A model generated the notes under the pieces. It had not been told where the DNA came from. It saw nothing but the letters and a program-made list of their open reading frames with translations, and ran no database searches. A stretch of DNA of 64,000 nt, from positions 62,001 through 126,000 of the forward strand of contig WNNJ02003300.1 in NCBI GenBank assembly GCA_012934845.2, read 5' to 3'. Each line of letters starts with the position of its first letter. Position 1 is the stretch's first letter. Below are positions 21,797-36,700 of this stretch, one piece after another. The position numbers and the translations under genes were made by a program. Source of the stretch: Pomphorhynchus laevis. Its lineage: Eukaryota; Acanthocephala; Palaeacanthocephala; Echinorhynchida; Pomphorhynchidae.

Positions 21797-24700
21797 CTAC
21801 GGTAACAAAAATTTTTATTTTATAAATATACTGTGGTAAATGCTTACCGTATCTTGAGCCATAATTAGGGCGTGGTATGAGTATATTAAAATTGAAAAAA
21901 TTTTCTGCTCGTTTTCGCATCATCCTTTGTGGATTACTACTCGTACCTATGATAATTACTCGTTTGTCGGGCTTGAGTAACTTTTTGATGTCTCTAACAA
22001 ATTTCATCATCTTTTTGGGTTGCATCTGAAGTACGTTTTTATAGAAATAATACAGAAAAACGTTATCTGACCTTCTTCTCCGCCTTTGATAGCTTTCGTG
22101 TAAATAAAACGTCGCAATCACGCATATATATCACAATAGGTTTGGTGTTTTGTACGACCTAGCCGGAAATAACAATTCAAATTATGTATTTTTAAAGTGC
22201 GTGTGGATCTATGAGTTTGTATGACTTTCAATTAGTATATGTAAAGCCCATGTGACAGCCCTCTTTTATAATTTTGTCATCAATTGTTTATTAATGTACT
22301 CCATTTCATAAAGATTTATGTTTATTATTTTATTATTAAAAAACAAGAAGTTTATTATTACAATTTGCTCGGTACTCATTTCGAAAATCACTCAGATGTC
22401 TTCGTCACTAAAATTGATGCTGCATTTAACGAAATACCTTATATCCCTATTCGCAACTTCCCAACAATTATGTTATTCCCAAAAGGTGAAAATATCTAGC
22501 TAATTGTTTATGGCGGAAATCGTACTTTAGAAAGTTTTATCATGTTTATTGAAACTGAAGGAATATCAGAATCAGCAATTGTGGACAAGGATAAATCCAT
22601 GCCTACAGTTGAAAAGGGGTCAGTATCAGTTCCATCCAAAGAAGAATTTAATTAAATATTTTATTTGCTCTTGTTTGATTTAAAGTAAGATGCTTGTTCG
22701 AAAAAATTAATAAAAAAAGTTTATTATTCTTCGAATTTTCGTTAGCAATTGCAGACATCGTCGTGAGTTAATCAAGGATATCATTGAACACACAATGGAT
22801 AGTTTTTAACGTGCAACTTGCTACAAATAAAATAATCAACCCTAATCCAAGAAGGTATTTTAGATATTTCCTAGAATAAGGAGTGATCTCTATAAAATCT
22901 ATTGAACAATATAGATCAGTGATTCTAAACCGTTGCTCTTATAATTCTAGGAAGACTTCGGAATCTTAAGGAAACTATTAGTTTTATCAAGCAGCTGTCA
23001 ATTTGCTGATATAAAATGTCATTGTTGACTAAAATCATTATTATAACTTAAGATAAACTATATTAAATCGCAATTTTGAAATTCTATCTCATAAAAGCTT
23101 GTTTTTCAAAAGTAATTTCAATTATAGCTAAATGTATTACGCATCAGGAAGATCATGAAAAAACAAATCAGATCAGCAAACTGAGTCTACATATTTATAA
23201 ATTAAAAATTAAATGATTAAATAATAAAACATTAAATAAAAATAAATTATTACATAAGATTTGACAAAATTTATAAATATAAAGTTGAAATTTGAAATTA
23301 AAATTAAAAATATATATAATTATATAAGATGTTATATAATTAATAGTTATAAAAAATTGAAATAAAAAATCAATTAATATAAATTAACTTAGAATTAGAA
23401 GATGAATCAGGATAAGATTAAAAGTAATTAAGAGGAACTGTTATGCTATCAAGTTTCATCCTCTATTTCTTAGAGGATGAAATTTAATTTCACTCTAATG
23501 AAATTTAATCATCAAATGTATCTTATTCTAATACATTCACTCTAATGAAATTTAATCATCAAATGTATCTTATTCTAATACAAAGTATATTATTTATTAT
23601 TAAAAATCTGCCGCTAATAATTTTAAATATATTTTTTAATATTATTTTGTTGATTTATATATTTTACTATTTTCTGCTTGATGTTATTTTTATATAAAAA
23701 TAATGTTATTTTATGTTATTTTTATTTTAATATCAGAATAAGAATTAGAGGTCATCAGGAGGAACTGCTATGCTATCAGGTTTCGGCCCCCAACTCCTCT
23801 ACCCAACACAGCAACGGGGACAAATACATGCTAATGATGTATTTCCTCTGATAAAACTATCTAGTATCTTATTCTATTAAAAAGTATATTATTTATTATC
23901 CATCCATAAAATTTTGCCACTTAAGAGTTTAAATTTATTCTTTATATTATTGTGTTGATTTATATATTTTACTATTTTCTGCTTGATGTTATTTTTATAG
24001 TAACCTAGTTTAAAATATGTATCTATTAAATTATTTAAATGATTTTTAAGAAAGCCAATATCATTACATATTGTTGCAATTCTTAAAATTTCATTATTTA
24101 ATGTATTATATTTTATATTATATGGTATGCATGAATGCTCATGCAAAAATATGTTTCTTGTAAATTTAAATATGTCATCTTTACGATATAAATTAATAGT
24201 AGTTTTAGGTAATGTTAATTTAATGTTCATATCTAGATATACACCTTCTTTATCATTAATATTGGTTTTGTTAAAATAAGGCTTTCTGGATAAATTTTTT
24301 CACTAATTGAATAAAAATTATTAGAATTAAATACACATATATCATCAATGTATCGAAACATATATAACATATATTCATATTGTTTGGATTTAGTTTTTAC
24401 ACAGTTATGAACAAATTCATATTCTATAAAGCTTAAAAACAAGTCAGCTATAATTGGGCTATTGTTATCACCCATTGGAACACCTTTTACCTGTCTAAAT
24501 ATAGATGTCCCTACTTTTAAATAATTTTAATTTATTAAAATATTTAAGGATTCTATTAATTCAATTTTATCCATATATTTATATTTACTTGATGGTTTAA
24601 TTTTTGTTAGATAGGCGTTATAATTATTATAACATATATATGTATATCTTTTTCCGAATATAAGATTAATTAATTTTACTAACGCTTCTTTAATATCTAC

Positions 24701-27700
24701 TAAATCTAGATTTGTATAAAGCGTACTAAAATCGTATTTATATTTTGAAAATTTATTCCTTTTGTCTGTTCTAAAAATTCCTTTGTAGAATTAATACTGA
24801 AATAGTGTTTTATACCAGTATTAATTTCGGTTACCTTACAATATTTTTTGAAGTGTTCTTTAATTACTTTAAGTATTTTATTCATATAGACAGAAAGTGG
24901 TTTTAATGTACATTTAAACGCACTACATATGAACCTAGGTTTTATTGGATTTTTATGTAATTTTGGATTCCAATACAATATAGGTATAGTTTTATTATCT
25001 AATTCAATCTTTATACCCTTTTTATCTATTATAGAACAGTGACTTGTAATAATTATTTCAAAACTCAACTCACTACGTTCATATGTTGGATTTACATTTA
25101 AATCATTAGAATTAACCTCTTTCATTAGTATATCATAATAAAGGTTTTTGCATATGAAGACAAAGTTATACTAGCTTTGTCAATAGTTGTTATTATATAG
25201 TTATGCTTTAATTTAGTAAGTTCAGTATACGTATCTCACAGAATTGCATTTGATAGAGATGAAAAAGTAATATTCAAAAGAATTATTAATTTAATTACTT
25301 TTCTCTTAGTGAGCCTTTGTTGAGAAATTATCTGCATGAGCTTTGTAAATATAACGTCATAATTTATTAATTTCACCTATGTAGTTGAAAGTCTAAACTT
25401 AATAAAGTATTTAATTACCTGGCTTATTAATAATCGCAACATCTTTTGTCCAACTTTTCCTTTATACTTTTTGTGGAGATTACTTGGAGATAAATCAACT
25501 AACAGTGCTCCTGTTGATCCACATAATGATCTCGTTAAAAGTCCTTTACCACATCCCTTTGGTCCCGCCAATAAAACTGTCTTTATCGGGTGCTCAATTG
25601 CCTCCCAGATTTTCTGACTAACTATATAAGAATAGTATAATTAAAAATTTTATTTGTTGAAATCCAATTTGTTATTTACAATCACCTATTAAATTTAGAT
25701 CAAGACAGATACTCCATTTTTTTCAAATTATTTAAACTCAAATGTAAGCATTACTCACAATATGTTTGGAGATTAATTCAGTGTTTTCGATAATAAAATT
25801 TTAATAATGGAAAATTGGAATTTTACGTTTAATTTTGTTCCGACAGAACGCAAATTTTAATTGCAACAAAAATTAACGTTTACACAGACCACTTTAATAT
25901 AAATCGAATTAATATATGATTTATCGATCAGCTTACTGAGTTTGCGTATTTTATATTATTTATAAATAAAATAATAATAATTCTAAATAAGATTTTAATA
26001 ATAAATAATTATAAATAACAAATAATTGTTATAAGATTTAATATAATTTATATTAAATTAAAATAAAAAATTGAAATTTAAAATAAAAGTCAATTTTTAT
26101 GAATTGACTGATAAACAACAGAGGATGTATAGAATAAGGATTAGAGGTCATCAGGAGGAACTGTTATGTTATCAGGTTTCGGTCCATATTCCTCGACTTG
26201 TGAAGATAATGTCGTACTGAAGATAATACTTGTGAAGATAATGTCGTACCACAACCAAAAGAATACTAAGAATATAATTTAACGAGGACTGTCTATTACA
26301 CCTATCTGCTTCTCTCTATACATAGAGAATTTCATGGTGTACAGTTCCGGCTTTGAGAAGCCTCATCAGTTGCATAACATGCAATGCATACACATGAAAA
26401 ACATACTATATATAGATTTAAGAAGAAAGAATTCACTATATATTCAATAATCACTGAAAAATGATGAAATTAGCCAAGCTTTTGCACTTTTTATTAAAAA
26501 CGTTATAGGTTTCCCTTTCTTCAGTTTAACACACAATTGTGTGCTAAACTGAAGAAGGAGAAACCCGGAACTTTAGGAATTATATTAACTTTAGGGATTG
26601 GCAAGTGTTTACTTGTAGAACTCACTGAATATCGTCGAACATGGAATGAAACGTTAGCCACATCTGTGGTCTACCGTCTTTATGTTTGAATGTTGGTTCA
26701 AGTAACTTTTTTCTATCTAATCTGGCAACTACTTTAACCTGTTTATCAACCATTCTGCGATTGTAGCCTTTTCGGATCAAGATCTATGTAAAACATTTGG
26801 CAAGATTATATACGTTTTCCGGATCAGAACATGCTCTTTTTATTCTAATCGCATTGTAAAAACACCTAGTTCATTTTCATAGTTTGAGGGTGTGTACTTC
26901 GTGCGTGTAGATACGGGTTCTGGTTTGATGGTTTACGATATACCCTGTTCTAAATTCACCGTTAACATTAAATATATCCAAATCAAGAAAAATAACAGTT
27001 TTCCCATATTTGTAAGTTAATTTTAATGAGTCAACGTCATGAAACAAATTTAAATATTCATTCAGACTTTCTTCATTGCCAGGCCATATGATGGCTAATT
27101 GCCAGCCAATTTACCATCAAAGTGATGGCAAATTGTAAGACATGGAATGTGATATATGCGTAGATGCTTTGTTCAAGACAGTGTCGGCCAGACATCGCTA
27201 TCGTTCTCACGAAGACTAGATACACGCCGGACACATATTCGAAAACTGAATCCACTCGAAGGAGCAGTGGCTCATAGCATCGAGCATGAAAGCAATGAGG
27301 ATACAGTGCGTTATTGAATTTTTAAATCTATTTACAAAAAATAAGAACAGGAAAAAGCATAAATGAGATACTTGGTACTTCTGTATACGGAAAGTTAATG
27401 GGGATGCAATCCTTTACATGTTTATAAGTAGTGTGACGTCATGTAGTTTTACATAGTAGCTTCTGAACTTATTTTTGTGTTCACATGTTTTAGATTGAAA
27501 AAGGCAAGCATACGTGCGGCAGAAACTTCAAAACGTTCTGTTTTACTTTCACCTGTCTTAAATTACATAAATTACATAAATACAAAAATTACATTAATTC
27601 CTTAGATAAATTACATATATTTCATGTCATTTATGTATTATCTTACGATTCCAATAGGAAATTTATAAAGCACGCCATTTTTATTTTCATGCTCGTAACT

Positions 27701-30700
27701 GAACTGTCAAAATTTTGATAAATATCAAGAATATTTTTTTTATATTATGTCATTTATATTATACATTTATATTATATGAATATCGAGTTGGTATACTAAA
27801 AATTCTGTTTGCAGTGCAATAATTAACTTTACCTAATGGGAATGCCAACATAATTGTTGCCAATGTTCTAACATCAATTAGATTGGGCATCGGTTCAAAG
27901 CCATTTTCTCTTAAATATGATCCAATCAGTTGACTTTCACCGACAAATTGTTCTAATGTTTCTTCAGGTACACTGATTATATTGTGCAGAACTAACTCGC
28001 CAATTATCGATGAAAATGTTCTATTGGGAAATATTTTAAAATATTGTAAGTAATTTGTTCTCAAATGTATTCTTCGATTAGATAACTTACAGAACGTATA
28101 AAATTTAGTATATTAAGCATTATATATTTAATATTTTCAAAAATATTATTTTTAATTTTTATAATTTTAAAAAAGTTATATTTTTTAAACAAAAAATATG
28201 TTTGTTTGAGGATAAAAACTATTTTTCTTTAGCAAAAACTATTTCTCCAAAAACTATTTTTGTATTTTATAACATTGTTTCCGTTATAAGTTATTTATGT
28301 CAAGTAAGGAAAGATAGTAAAGTATAAAATATTATTTCAAATAAAAAATATTAAATTATCAATTTACAAAAATACCAATTTATCCACAAAATTACATAAT
28401 AACATCAAGCAATAAGTACGGTAAGTTTGAAAATAAAATAGTGTTGATTACATATTTGTTAGATGGTTTGCGTTTATGCGTCTTAAAATAGTACAAGATG
28501 GATGATCAGATATCGATATCCTAATGCATCTTGGTATCATCTTTGCCAGAAGAATGATCATTTCGGGAGCATAATGGAGATATTTTGGTTCAAATATTTT
28601 GATTCTGTTTTTTAGGCTTAATTCTTACATTTTGTGATAAGAGAATCCCAGTTTACTTGCTAACGTCTCTGAAGTTTGAGAGTACGGCAGATATGAAGGA
28701 CGCGCGTTTGATTTCTAGAATTCGTTCAAAATATTTACAATTTTACTGCATTCGTTCTATTCAAAACATGTATCAGGATACCTTGAAGGGATAGACGGCA
28801 CGAACTCATTAAAAATGAAAACATCGATTAGAGTGCGTTCCGAACTATTACCAAACTATTCATTACATTATATATTTAACCTCACTGCTCGGTTCGTAGT
28901 CGTATTCCGCTTTTTGCATGTGACATTAAAGAAACATCATCAATCTACACAGATAGGCGTATCTCAGTGGGTGTATTGACTAAGATATTATCAATCATAT
29001 CAAGTCGCATTGATGTAATTATTTATATAGTTATATAAATAACTATATTAATGTAGTTATAGTTATTTTTTATTTTATGTTTTAAGAGATAATATTTAAT
29101 AATAAGATAATATCTCAGTTGATTGATTATTCAACTGATTACAATGTCTTTGAAAATGCACACAAATTGTAGGCGAAATATTGGAAAAATTAATTCTTTT
29201 TTCCTTAGTTTCAATGCTGGATAAGGCCATTTCTCTCAATAATTAAATATCTAGAGTTTTGCCCTAATCATTTATTTATATACATTCTTACCTCAGCGTT
29301 GTTTATTAGTTTATTTAGATAAATGTATTTAAACCATTATGTTAATATGTATATAAAATAATTTTTATTTAATTAATTTAAATAAGATTATATTTTTAAT
29401 CATAGAGTCTTTAACTGAACATAGTGACAGTTTTCTATACATAAGACATATCGTTTAATTGGTGGGGTCTAACTTCCACAAATCAGATTAATGATTAAAA
29501 AGTTGTTTAATAAATTGTTTTTCTCTACGTATTATCTTTCAATCAGATTTTTTTATATAATCGTATTTCGGATGTTCACCAGATTCGGCTGGAAATTTAT
29601 AAACTTGGTTAATTTTAAGTCAATTTATATTTAATTGGTTTAATATAATAAAATTTAAATGAATTATATGATCATAGAATTCGATTACCTATTATCAAAA
29701 TTATAAAAATATTATTAAATCGGTTTGTTAGCCGGATAATTATTTAATTATAATTACTTTAAGTTTGCTTAATAGTTGAATTAAATGTCCGATTATCTCT
29801 TAGCTTCATGCTTAATACATGGAACGACATATATATTTATATGTTCATACATATATATTATACGTATATATTTTATACATATATATTTACATGTATAAAA
29901 TATCGTATTTATACAACGTTTGGACATTAAACTAATATCATTATCAAGCATCTAAGAACAACAAAATAAAATGAAATACAGCATAGCACAGTATATGGGT
30001 AGCTCGGGCTCCAGGTTCGCAAAGCCTGTAGACAGTTTATAACCGTTCCCCTAAGGTTGCATTAACCATTCAAAAAATTCGAAGAATTCAAACAAACCCT
30101 TCATCTTTCCGATTAATGGCAGGATTTTTTTCCTTATCAGCGACGATTAGAATATTTGGAGGTTGTTAGCAGGACCATCGTGTTTTAATGTCTTTGTATT
30201 TACATATATTAACTCTGTGGCCGGAATCTTACCGTGTTCCTCTTCAAGGTGTTGTTTGATGGCGCCTTTGTATTTGTGTTGTTTTAATCGATTGTATAAT
30301 GCCAGATTTGTGCACCAGTGTATTTTGGTCAGCTGGCGCTACATCTAGATTCACTACATGTGAATTGGTACACAAGATGTGACTTTGTGGTATCGGATTG
30401 CTCGTTATTCTTAATCGGTAGGTGGCGTCAACGGTTTACAGAATCGATAGCTGTTTTAAATATACTTCTCAACAAATCTCCTGTAGCTTATGCCTGAAAT
30501 GCATTTGCAACCGATGATAAATTCACACTTTTGCGCTGCTGGTATCATTTATTTGGCTTGTCTGGTTCGTGTTCATTTGCTGCATTAAATTTTTTTGTTT
30601 TGTCAACTTGGTGCAAGTTGTAGACATTGTTAGTTAACATTTGTCTAATTCTGGCGACCTCAGCATTTAATAAATCTCTATTAGAGCAAATCATGTTGGC

Positions 30701-33700
30701 TCGATGGAGCATTTCCTTGACGACTGCTAGTTTACAGATGGCTGGTACGATACTTGCATAATTCATATATTCACCCGAGTTGGTTATTTTTATATATACG
30801 TCGGTTTAAAATCGATTGGGTAATCGAGTGATTTTAATATCCAGGAAGGTTATAATATTGTCAACCTCATTTTTGTAAGTAAATTTGAGGCAAGAATCAG
30901 TTTCAAATGCAATTATCAACTTTTCAAGTTCTATAGGCTCGTCATAACTGATAAATATATCATCGATGTAATATGTATATACTTTTGTCGGAAGCGTTTT
31001 GCTTTTTGTGAATATTTTATTTTCCAGATAACCCATTTAAAAATGTGCGAGAGTAGGACCAAGGACATATCCCATTGATACACCATCAATCTGTCGATAA
31101 AGTTTACCACCAGGTGAGGTGGAAGGCATTCCAGCTGTGCACATATGGAAAAGTTGCCTCAGAGTGGATTCGGTTATTACGGGGGGTTGCAGAAGTATAT
31201 TTTGGTTAATATGTTAACAGTATACATAGTCACATATTATATCAATGGTGGCGTTGACTGGTACATTTGTGAAGAAGTTTATGATGTCCAGGTTTCGTGG
31301 TTTTAATGATGTCGATGAATGCTTTGGGGGAGTTAATACAATATGTGTTGGGTATATACAGCGCGATGATTCGGTTAATTCGTTTGGAGATATCATATGT
31401 TAGGGGTTTTATAGTAGATATTATTCCCCTTAATGGAGGGTTAACAGGGTTCTTACGAATTTTTGCGGTTCCATATATAGCCTGGCTTTTTGTCGTGTAC
31501 TTTTGCTTAATATGATTGAGGTTAAGGATGTTCGATTTAGGTTGTTTTTGTTTTACAATCAAATTTTGTTTTTTTTTTGATGTATTGATCCATGGTCTTT
31601 GCAGGCGGTGATTATTATTAAATACAACAGCAGCAAAAGAGCGTAGAGCACGTAAGGCTGGGTACAGGGTAGAAAAAAAAACAAATATCAATGAAAATCC
31701 GATTGTTCTAAGTTAGTACATTCTTCAGACTTTTCTTGAAGGACAAAATACTGGAGGCCGAAACCACTTGACTTGGTAGCTTATTCCAGCTTTTCCACGT
31801 TCGGTTGACAATTGTGTCAAATCTTCTTCGTGGACGAATGTGGGTCTTTCACGTGAGCTGATGTCCCATCAATCTGTTTGAATTTCGAAGTTCGAACAGT
31901 TTACGAGAAATATGTTCCCTCCGCCCTTTCTGAACATTAAGCGTTGTCCACAGAAACATTAAATCAGAGGACTTTAAAGATTTCTTCACGGTGGTCACAC
32001 CAAGTACGTGGAGTCAATGTTACCTCTTCAAATTTTGTTTGTCTGAAATTAGTTCATTTATTTTGTCTGGGTACATATCTTTTTCATTATAACGATTGTG
32101 TTGCTTTTATCGGCTTTAGTGATTTTTATATTAAGATATTGTCGAAACTTTTGAAGTATCATACGTTCATCTCGGGATAGTACGTCTTTAGTATAGTCAG
32201 TAGGTGCCATCAATCCAAACCTTTGCAATTTGTATTTAAGTCTTTCATCTTCAGTTATTTTTAGGTCCTTTAAATTTTCGGGGTCCTTTATATCTGACAC
32301 AGTTTTTCTAATTCGAATTTTTCTCGTAATGGGTCAAATTTTCTTTTAATACCACAGTTGATGCCCAAGTTGAAAATTTTCTTGGTTCTATGTTGAAAAT
32401 TTGCATAAATACGATCTTTTATATTTTAAGTTTATAAATTAAACCGAATATACAGTTTGCAAGCCGACTGAATGTCAACGCAGTATTAAAAAATATTTGC
32501 TTACAAACGAAATACGTTTTATTGGTTATCTGTAATTACTTTCTCGATAGCGTAGTCTTTGTGTTTCTTTTCTTGTATTTTCGTCTTGTCTTCTCATTGA
32601 CCGTCAAATTAATTGGATTAACTGCCATTTTAACCTTTTTATCAAACGCCTAAACCAAAATAATTGGAAATATATTAGAAATATTAGTAAGATAAACACT
32701 ATAAAAATCAATAGTTTAAAGTAGATTCAATAGTAGATTTAAAGTAGATTTCAATAGTTTAAAATCAAAGTTTAAAAGTGGAACTAATGCTTAATTTTTA
32801 GACTTTGACAATTTAAAATAATAATAGTTCACTAGTTACCAACAAATGCATAAACTTGACGCTATATATTAGAAAAGTAAATTAAAAAAATACAAGAAGG
32901 CGAGGAAACAGGAATATTTATTTGATTACAAAAATCCAATATTTCGACGGCACTACGGCACGTCGTCTTCAGGGTCTAGAAATAAAACACATTGGTAAAA
33001 GGAATTAGAAAGTGAAATTTTTTTTCCATTGTCCATCTGTACTGATGTTGGCAAAAACAAATTTTTAGCAACCAAGTTTAAACTAAGCTTTAACGTGATG
33101 TCTGCTTTATTGTTAGGGACTATGCAATCTTTAAAAGTCTCAAGATACATCGCTTTGATAATTTTACGCTTTGGTTTGTTCGTTTCTTTCTTCAGTGGTG
33201 TAATTAGGTTAATATCCATTAAGTGGTTATTAACACCTATATGATGAGAAATGGCACAAGAGGATGTATGCATATGTATTACAGATGAGTGTTCTTTGGC
33301 ACGGATAGCTAAAGGTCTTGGCCCATATATATTTTCCACAAGAGGATGTATACTGTCCGTGTAATGCTCTCTTTATTATATATGAGTGTTCTTTGGCACG
33401 GATAGCTAACGGTTTTCCTGTTTGACCCACATATATTTTCTTACACTGGATGCATGGAAAATTGTAGACAACACCGGTCGATTCAAATTCTGGTTTTAGT
33501 TTGAACATACTGGATAGCCTAGGTAGTGAACGAGTGAAGGGAAATATGTCATCTCTACATAGACCGAGATTGCTACACATTAAGGAATGTGCCTTCTGGT
33601 TAATGAATGGGACCTCGATGAACTTTTTCTCTCCAATTGCAGATCGTTGTCTTTGATCATTTATGATGCGACGGGCATGATGGAATGCGCGATTAATGAT

Positions 33701-36700
33701 ATTAGGTGGAAAGTCTGCTTGTTTTAGTAGAAAATATATATTATTTAATTAATCCCGAAATAAATGTTCATTTGAGCAAATACGGTGTGCTCGCAGGAAT
33801 AGAGATCGTGCCTGTGACGTTTTACACTTTACAGGTGAATGAAATGACCAGCTAGTTACATTGTTAGGGATATCCTTCCTGTGCACTGTTGTACTGGTTG
33901 AATTACCTAGCAATACCTTTACGTCTAAAAAACTAATGAGGTTGTTATCAGGGTGTTCAATACTCCAATTAATATTATTATCTTTAGAATTTAGAACTTC
34001 AATAATAGAATCGTGTGGAGGTAAATCAGAATCAAATGCCATAAATGCATCATCCACGTAAAGCACGTAGAATCTTAGGTTGGGTAAGCGTTGGTAAATG
34101 TCACCCTCCCAATTTCGTAAATAAATCTCAGCCAACGCCGGTCCTAATGGAGATCCCATTGCGACACCGTTAGATTGGACATACATATTTTTGTTGAACA
34201 CAAAATGGTTTTTGTTAGTGCAGACCGAGATGCGTTCAAACCATTCGGAAAAACCTAGTGTCCAGTTATTTTCCTTATCAGTCAGTAAATGACTCGCGAG
34301 TGTTATAACATCAACCAGGGGTACATTAGTAAATAGTGATATTACATCTGCGGTAATTAGGTGAAAATCGTGATTCAGATTCTTAACTCGAGTCGCAAAA
34401 TCAGGTCCGTCTTTAATGGATGCTTCAGTCATACCCATGTGCAGCTGTAGTTTTTTATTAATGAATTTTGCTAGTTTATGACTAAAGCTGTTGTACGAGG
34501 CGATGACTGGTCGTACGGAACAAACAGATTTATGTACTTTAGAAAGCAAATACATAAATAAAGGTTTAGCATTACTAGATCTAATGAGTCTATAGTCCGA
34601 AAGAGGTATTTTTCGGCTTTGTATAAGTTAAGCATATACTTGTTAAATTTTCTTTCCATTGAATTAGTAGGATCTATTGAAATAGGGGTAAATTGACCAC
34701 CTTCCAGAACTTCTTCACCGAATTTAATGTAATCATTACGATCCAGCACCACCATTGCTTTTCCTTTGTCTGATCGGCATATAGCTAAATTATCGTTGTT
34801 GCGTAGTTCTTTTAAAGAATTTATCACAGATCTGTCGATATTATAGACTGAACAAGTTGACATATTCATGTAATTAGCATAAGACTGGATGATCTTCTGG
34901 GATACATTATTAGAGGGGGAAAGATCAACATGAGATAGATCCTGAAGTATCTTCTCCACTCCGACATGGATGACAACAACATCATATTTTATAGGTGAAA
35001 CAAAATTAGGGCCGAGTGACAATGCTGATGTTTCTGATTCGCTCAGAGAATATGACGACCAATTATATAATACAGGTTTGGCAGAGTCAACAATAGGTGA
35101 ATGCCTAGGAAGTGCTGGTAGTGATTGAGTACGCCGTTTTAGGAGTTTACAAATCTTGAACTGGTTATTTTTACGGATGACATATTCACGTTGAGTCAAT
35201 CGGGCTTGCAAATATCTGCGAGTAAGTTTAAAAACATCAACGGGGAGTACGGCATACAGATGAGAATAATACACACTTAGATTTTGATAAATAGCTTTTA
35301 GATCGTTTTTTTGTTTATAATTGCGAATTTGATTAGTTGCTTTTGAAATTTAATTTGTAAAGGAGAATCTTTAAATTGTCGAATACCGGTAGTGATGCGG
35401 GCACAATTGGGCGTTATTTGCAGTCTCAAGCATTCCTTCAAAAACTGGATTAATAGGTCAATTCGTAGTGATTAGATTTCGGTCCTTTCCACATGTCTCA
35501 AATCTTGGTGAACAACGTCGCCAAATCGTTGTTCGATAATAGAAAAAATTCGTTTCCAATCCGAATTATTACAAGGCGAGTGTTTGCCACCATCAGTACA
35601 GATGGTTGATTATATGGAAGCGAAAGTAAACAATCTTTTTTATTTATGTTCAACGAACCACTTGATGCTTAATCTAAGCAAATCGAAAATAATCCGGTTC
35701 TCTTTAAAAGCAATCGACCCTTGCGAAATTGCAAGCCTTCTTTAAATCTACAAAGCGCCCGAAAGCCTTCTTTAAATCTTAAAAGCGCATGAAAGCCTTC
35801 GCCAAATCTACAAAACATATGTAGACCGGTTGAGCGAAATCCCAAGACCGTTAGAAGATAGTTGAAAGAGTAAAGAGCTGATCCGTAGTTCCACGATCTG
35901 GACGAAAGCCGCATTGTTTCACTTGCAACTGTCCCTCAACTACATGTCGTCTCCTTTCTTATTTTTTTCGCAACTGTCAACGCTTGGATTGACTAGTGAA
36001 CAATTAATTCACTAATATCATGCATCCATCATGTCACTACCAATATATGAATATCCAGTATTTGCCTATTTATCTCAGCGTGAAATGGATAAAATCGAAC
36101 GAATAAACACCATGGCTTGTCACATATGTAGATCAAAATTTGCATCGGTTAAAATCAGAATGACTGCTATCTTCAATAAGAAAGCAGCGAATTTTAAATA
36201 TATTCGAGATATAGCCAATATCTGTAACATCAGACATCGAGATTCCAATCATACGAAGCAGCAGACGTCATAAATTTTTTCAAATACAAAGTTTATTCTA
36301 GCAAAGTAAGAAACGGTTTTCTTTATAGAAGCCTGTTTGAAGTTAATCTCACGAAAACTTGAATAAATAAGTACTACGAAGTGTGTATCTTACCAGCTTT
36401 ATACTCATTGATTATGCTTGTAAATATTACTGTCAGAGTGTCTCCCTACAGCCAAAGATGGGCAAGATAGTTGCTTGTTGTAAATATAAAGATATTCTCA
36501 TTCGTTCATTCAATTATTTAATTTTATTAAACATTATTTTTAATTTATAAAAAATTTAATATACGCAGACTCAGTTAGCTGATATGATATATACACAGTG
36601 TATTTTTAAATGTTTGAGTTAGTTTCCTGAAATTAGGAGATATCAGAAAATTTCTAGATCGGTAAAAGTTATATTTATAATTTTTTATATATTAAAAATT

